Source: Methyloversatilis sp. RAC08 (GTDB taxonomy: Bacteria > Pseudomonadota > Gammaproteobacteria > Burkholderiales > Rhodocyclaceae). From it: DNA of 64,000 nucleotides. The DNA is taken from positions 3,720,001-3,784,000 of the forward strand of contig NZ_CP016448.1 in the NCBI RefSeq assembly GCF_001713355.1, in the 5' to 3' direction. The notes below the pieces were generated by a model. That model was not told the DNA's origin, made no database searches, and saw nothing but the letters and a program-made list of their open reading frames with translations. Shown here one piece after another: positions 63,117-64,000 of this stretch (the stretch's first letter is position 1; each line of letters begins with the position of its first letter). The translations under genes were made by a program, and so were the position numbers.

Positions 63117-64000
63117 TCAGCTGTCCGGCGGGGCTTTGAGGAAGCGGCCGTAGTGCAGCAACAGCGTCGGCAGGACCAGCAGATTCAGTATCGTCGAGGT
63201 CGTCAGGCCGCCGACGATGATGGCGGCCATCGGCCCTTCGATCTCCCGACCGGGTTCGCCCGAGCCCAGTACCAGCGGCATCAGGCCCAGACCGGTCACC
63301 AGCGCGGTCATCAGGATGGACGGCAGACGCTGGGACGCGCCGAGGATGGCGGTGTCCAGGTTCCACGGGTGCCCCTCCCGCTCCACCAGGTGCTGGAAGT
63401 GCGAAACCAGCATGATCGAGTTGCGCAGCGTGATGCCGAACAGCGTGACGAAGCCGACCACCGATCCGAGTGACAGCCAGCCGCCGCCGGCCAGTGCCGC
63501 CAGCACGCCGCCGATCAGCGCGAACGGCAGGTTCACGAAGGTGATCACCAGATTGCGCGAACTCGAAAACGCCAGCATCAGCAGGATGGCAATGGCTGCA
63601 GCGGCCAGCGCCGAATGCGTCACCAGTTCGCGTCGCGCCTGTGCCTGCGCCTCGGCAGCACCGGTCACCGTGTAGTAACTTCCGGCGTTGAGTTTCACGT
63701 CTTCGCGCAGAGTGCGTTGCACGGCCTCGCTGAACGCGCCCAGATCGTGGCCGCTGGCCAGATTTGCGGTGATGGTCTGCACCCGCTTGCCACCCGAGTG
63801 CAGGATCTTGTAGCGACCGTTCTCGACGCTGATGTCGGCCACGTCGCGCAGTTCGACCAGCCGGCCATCCGGCGTGCGCAGCGGCAGACGGCCAATCTCG
63901 TTCGGCGAGCGCCGGTGGTCCGGATCCAGCGTCACGACCAGCGGTGTCGCCAGCGTGCCGCGATACACCTCGCTCACCTTGCGCCCGGCAAAGGCGGCGC
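63117..64000 (-). CDS. CzcA/CusA-type RND efflux pump, C-terminal part (cut by window end)
   Basis: The last 294 or so codons of a heavy-metal-efflux RND permease; the frame is open to base 64000. It shows the periplasmic VSEVYRGTLATPLVVTLDP end and the second membrane half with FVNLPFALIGGVLAAL, VTLFGITLRNSIMLVSHFQHL and MTALVTGLGLMPLVLGSGEPG. The metal (Co/Zn/Cd or Cu/Ag) cannot be told from this portion. Its stop lies 2 bases from the convergent PEP-CTERM gene. Confidence 0.92.
   Translation of the reverse strand, partial: AAFAGRKVSEVYRGTLATPLVVTLDPDHRRSPNEIGRLPLRTPDGRLVELRDVADISVENGRYKILHSGGKRVQTITANLASGHDLGAFSEAVQRTLREDVKLNAGSYYTVTGAAEAQAQARRELVTHSALAAAAIAILLMLAFSSSRNLVITFVNLPFALIGGVLAALAGGGWLSLGSVVGFVTLFGITLRNSIMLVSHFQHLVEREGHPWNLDTAILGASQRLPSILMTALVTGLGLMPLVLGSGEPGREIEGPMAAIIVGGLTTSTILNLLVLPTLLLHYGRFLKAPPDS

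Overview
The window is a dense, GC-rich bacterial chromosome segment. Gene order and protein resemblance point to a betaproteobacterium, most likely of the Rhodocyclales (a Methyloversatilis-like lineage). This placement is inferred from synteny and protein style; no rRNA gene is present to confirm it. Most genes overlap by 1 to 4 bases or lie within about 20 bases of the next, so operons can be read directly.

Positions 1-25250 are mostly core genome on the + strand. They hold the end of a signal-peptide peptidase (sppA), a reverse-strand pair (RsmI-like methyltransferase and Maf pyrophosphatase), and the fatty-acid cluster yceD-rpmF-plsX-fabH-fabD-fabG-acpP-fabF. A YgfX-like gene then overlaps the reverse-strand nadB tail to tail. 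Next comes the envelope-stress operon rpoE-rseA-rseB-rseC-mucD with a candidate sigma-E autoregulatory promoter, followed by a terminator and lepA-lepB-DUF4845-rnc-era-recO-pdxJ-acpS-nagZ-uvrC-pgsA.

Positions 25277-25687 hold tRNA-Gly, tRNA-Cys and an identical second tRNA-Gly behind a full-consensus promoter. They are followed by a cation antiporter, a deoxyinosine-glycosylase-like protein, a YbbN-type thioredoxin and purL. Two REP/BIME-like palindromic repeats with short tandem arrays flank purL. A third, degenerate copy lies at 44.2-44.35 kb.

Positions 33000-44165 are the accessory region of most interest. A LysR/YeiH-type exporter pair and a TauE/SafE-family exporter lead into an operon of about 8 kb. 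It encodes a GntR/HutC regulator, an AprA-like flavoprotein, a small two-cluster ferredoxin, a HEAT-repeat protein, a seven-iron ferredoxin, an SsuABC/TauABC-like ABC importer and a DUF971 protein. The binding protein of the importer carries a NosL-like tail. The operon has a canonical sigma-54 (-24/-12) promoter. A 16-bp palindrome just downstream of it recurs upstream of the TauE/SafE gene, which suggests one GntR regulon. A 24-codon remnant resembling the start of EtfB closes the operon. I read the whole as an undescribed redox and uptake module, plausibly for an organosulfur compound, but its substrate cannot be fixed from sequence.

Positions 44400-64000 return to mixed housekeeping and accessory genes. 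They include an ADP-ribosylglycohydrolase-family protein, a PAP2 / metallophosphoesterase / diacylglycerol-kinase-like run, a ketopantoate reductase, mfd, a MazG-like pyrophosphohydrolase, kup, cytochrome b561, a secreted rhodanese and a large hybrid histidine kinase. A class II aldolase next to mtnA and a YbdL-like aminotransferase suggest methylthioadenosine or 5'-deoxyadenosine salvage. An S4-domain protein, a PEP-CTERM protein behind a sigma-54-type promoter, and the C-terminal part of a CzcA/CusA-type RND pump (cut by the window end) complete the segment.
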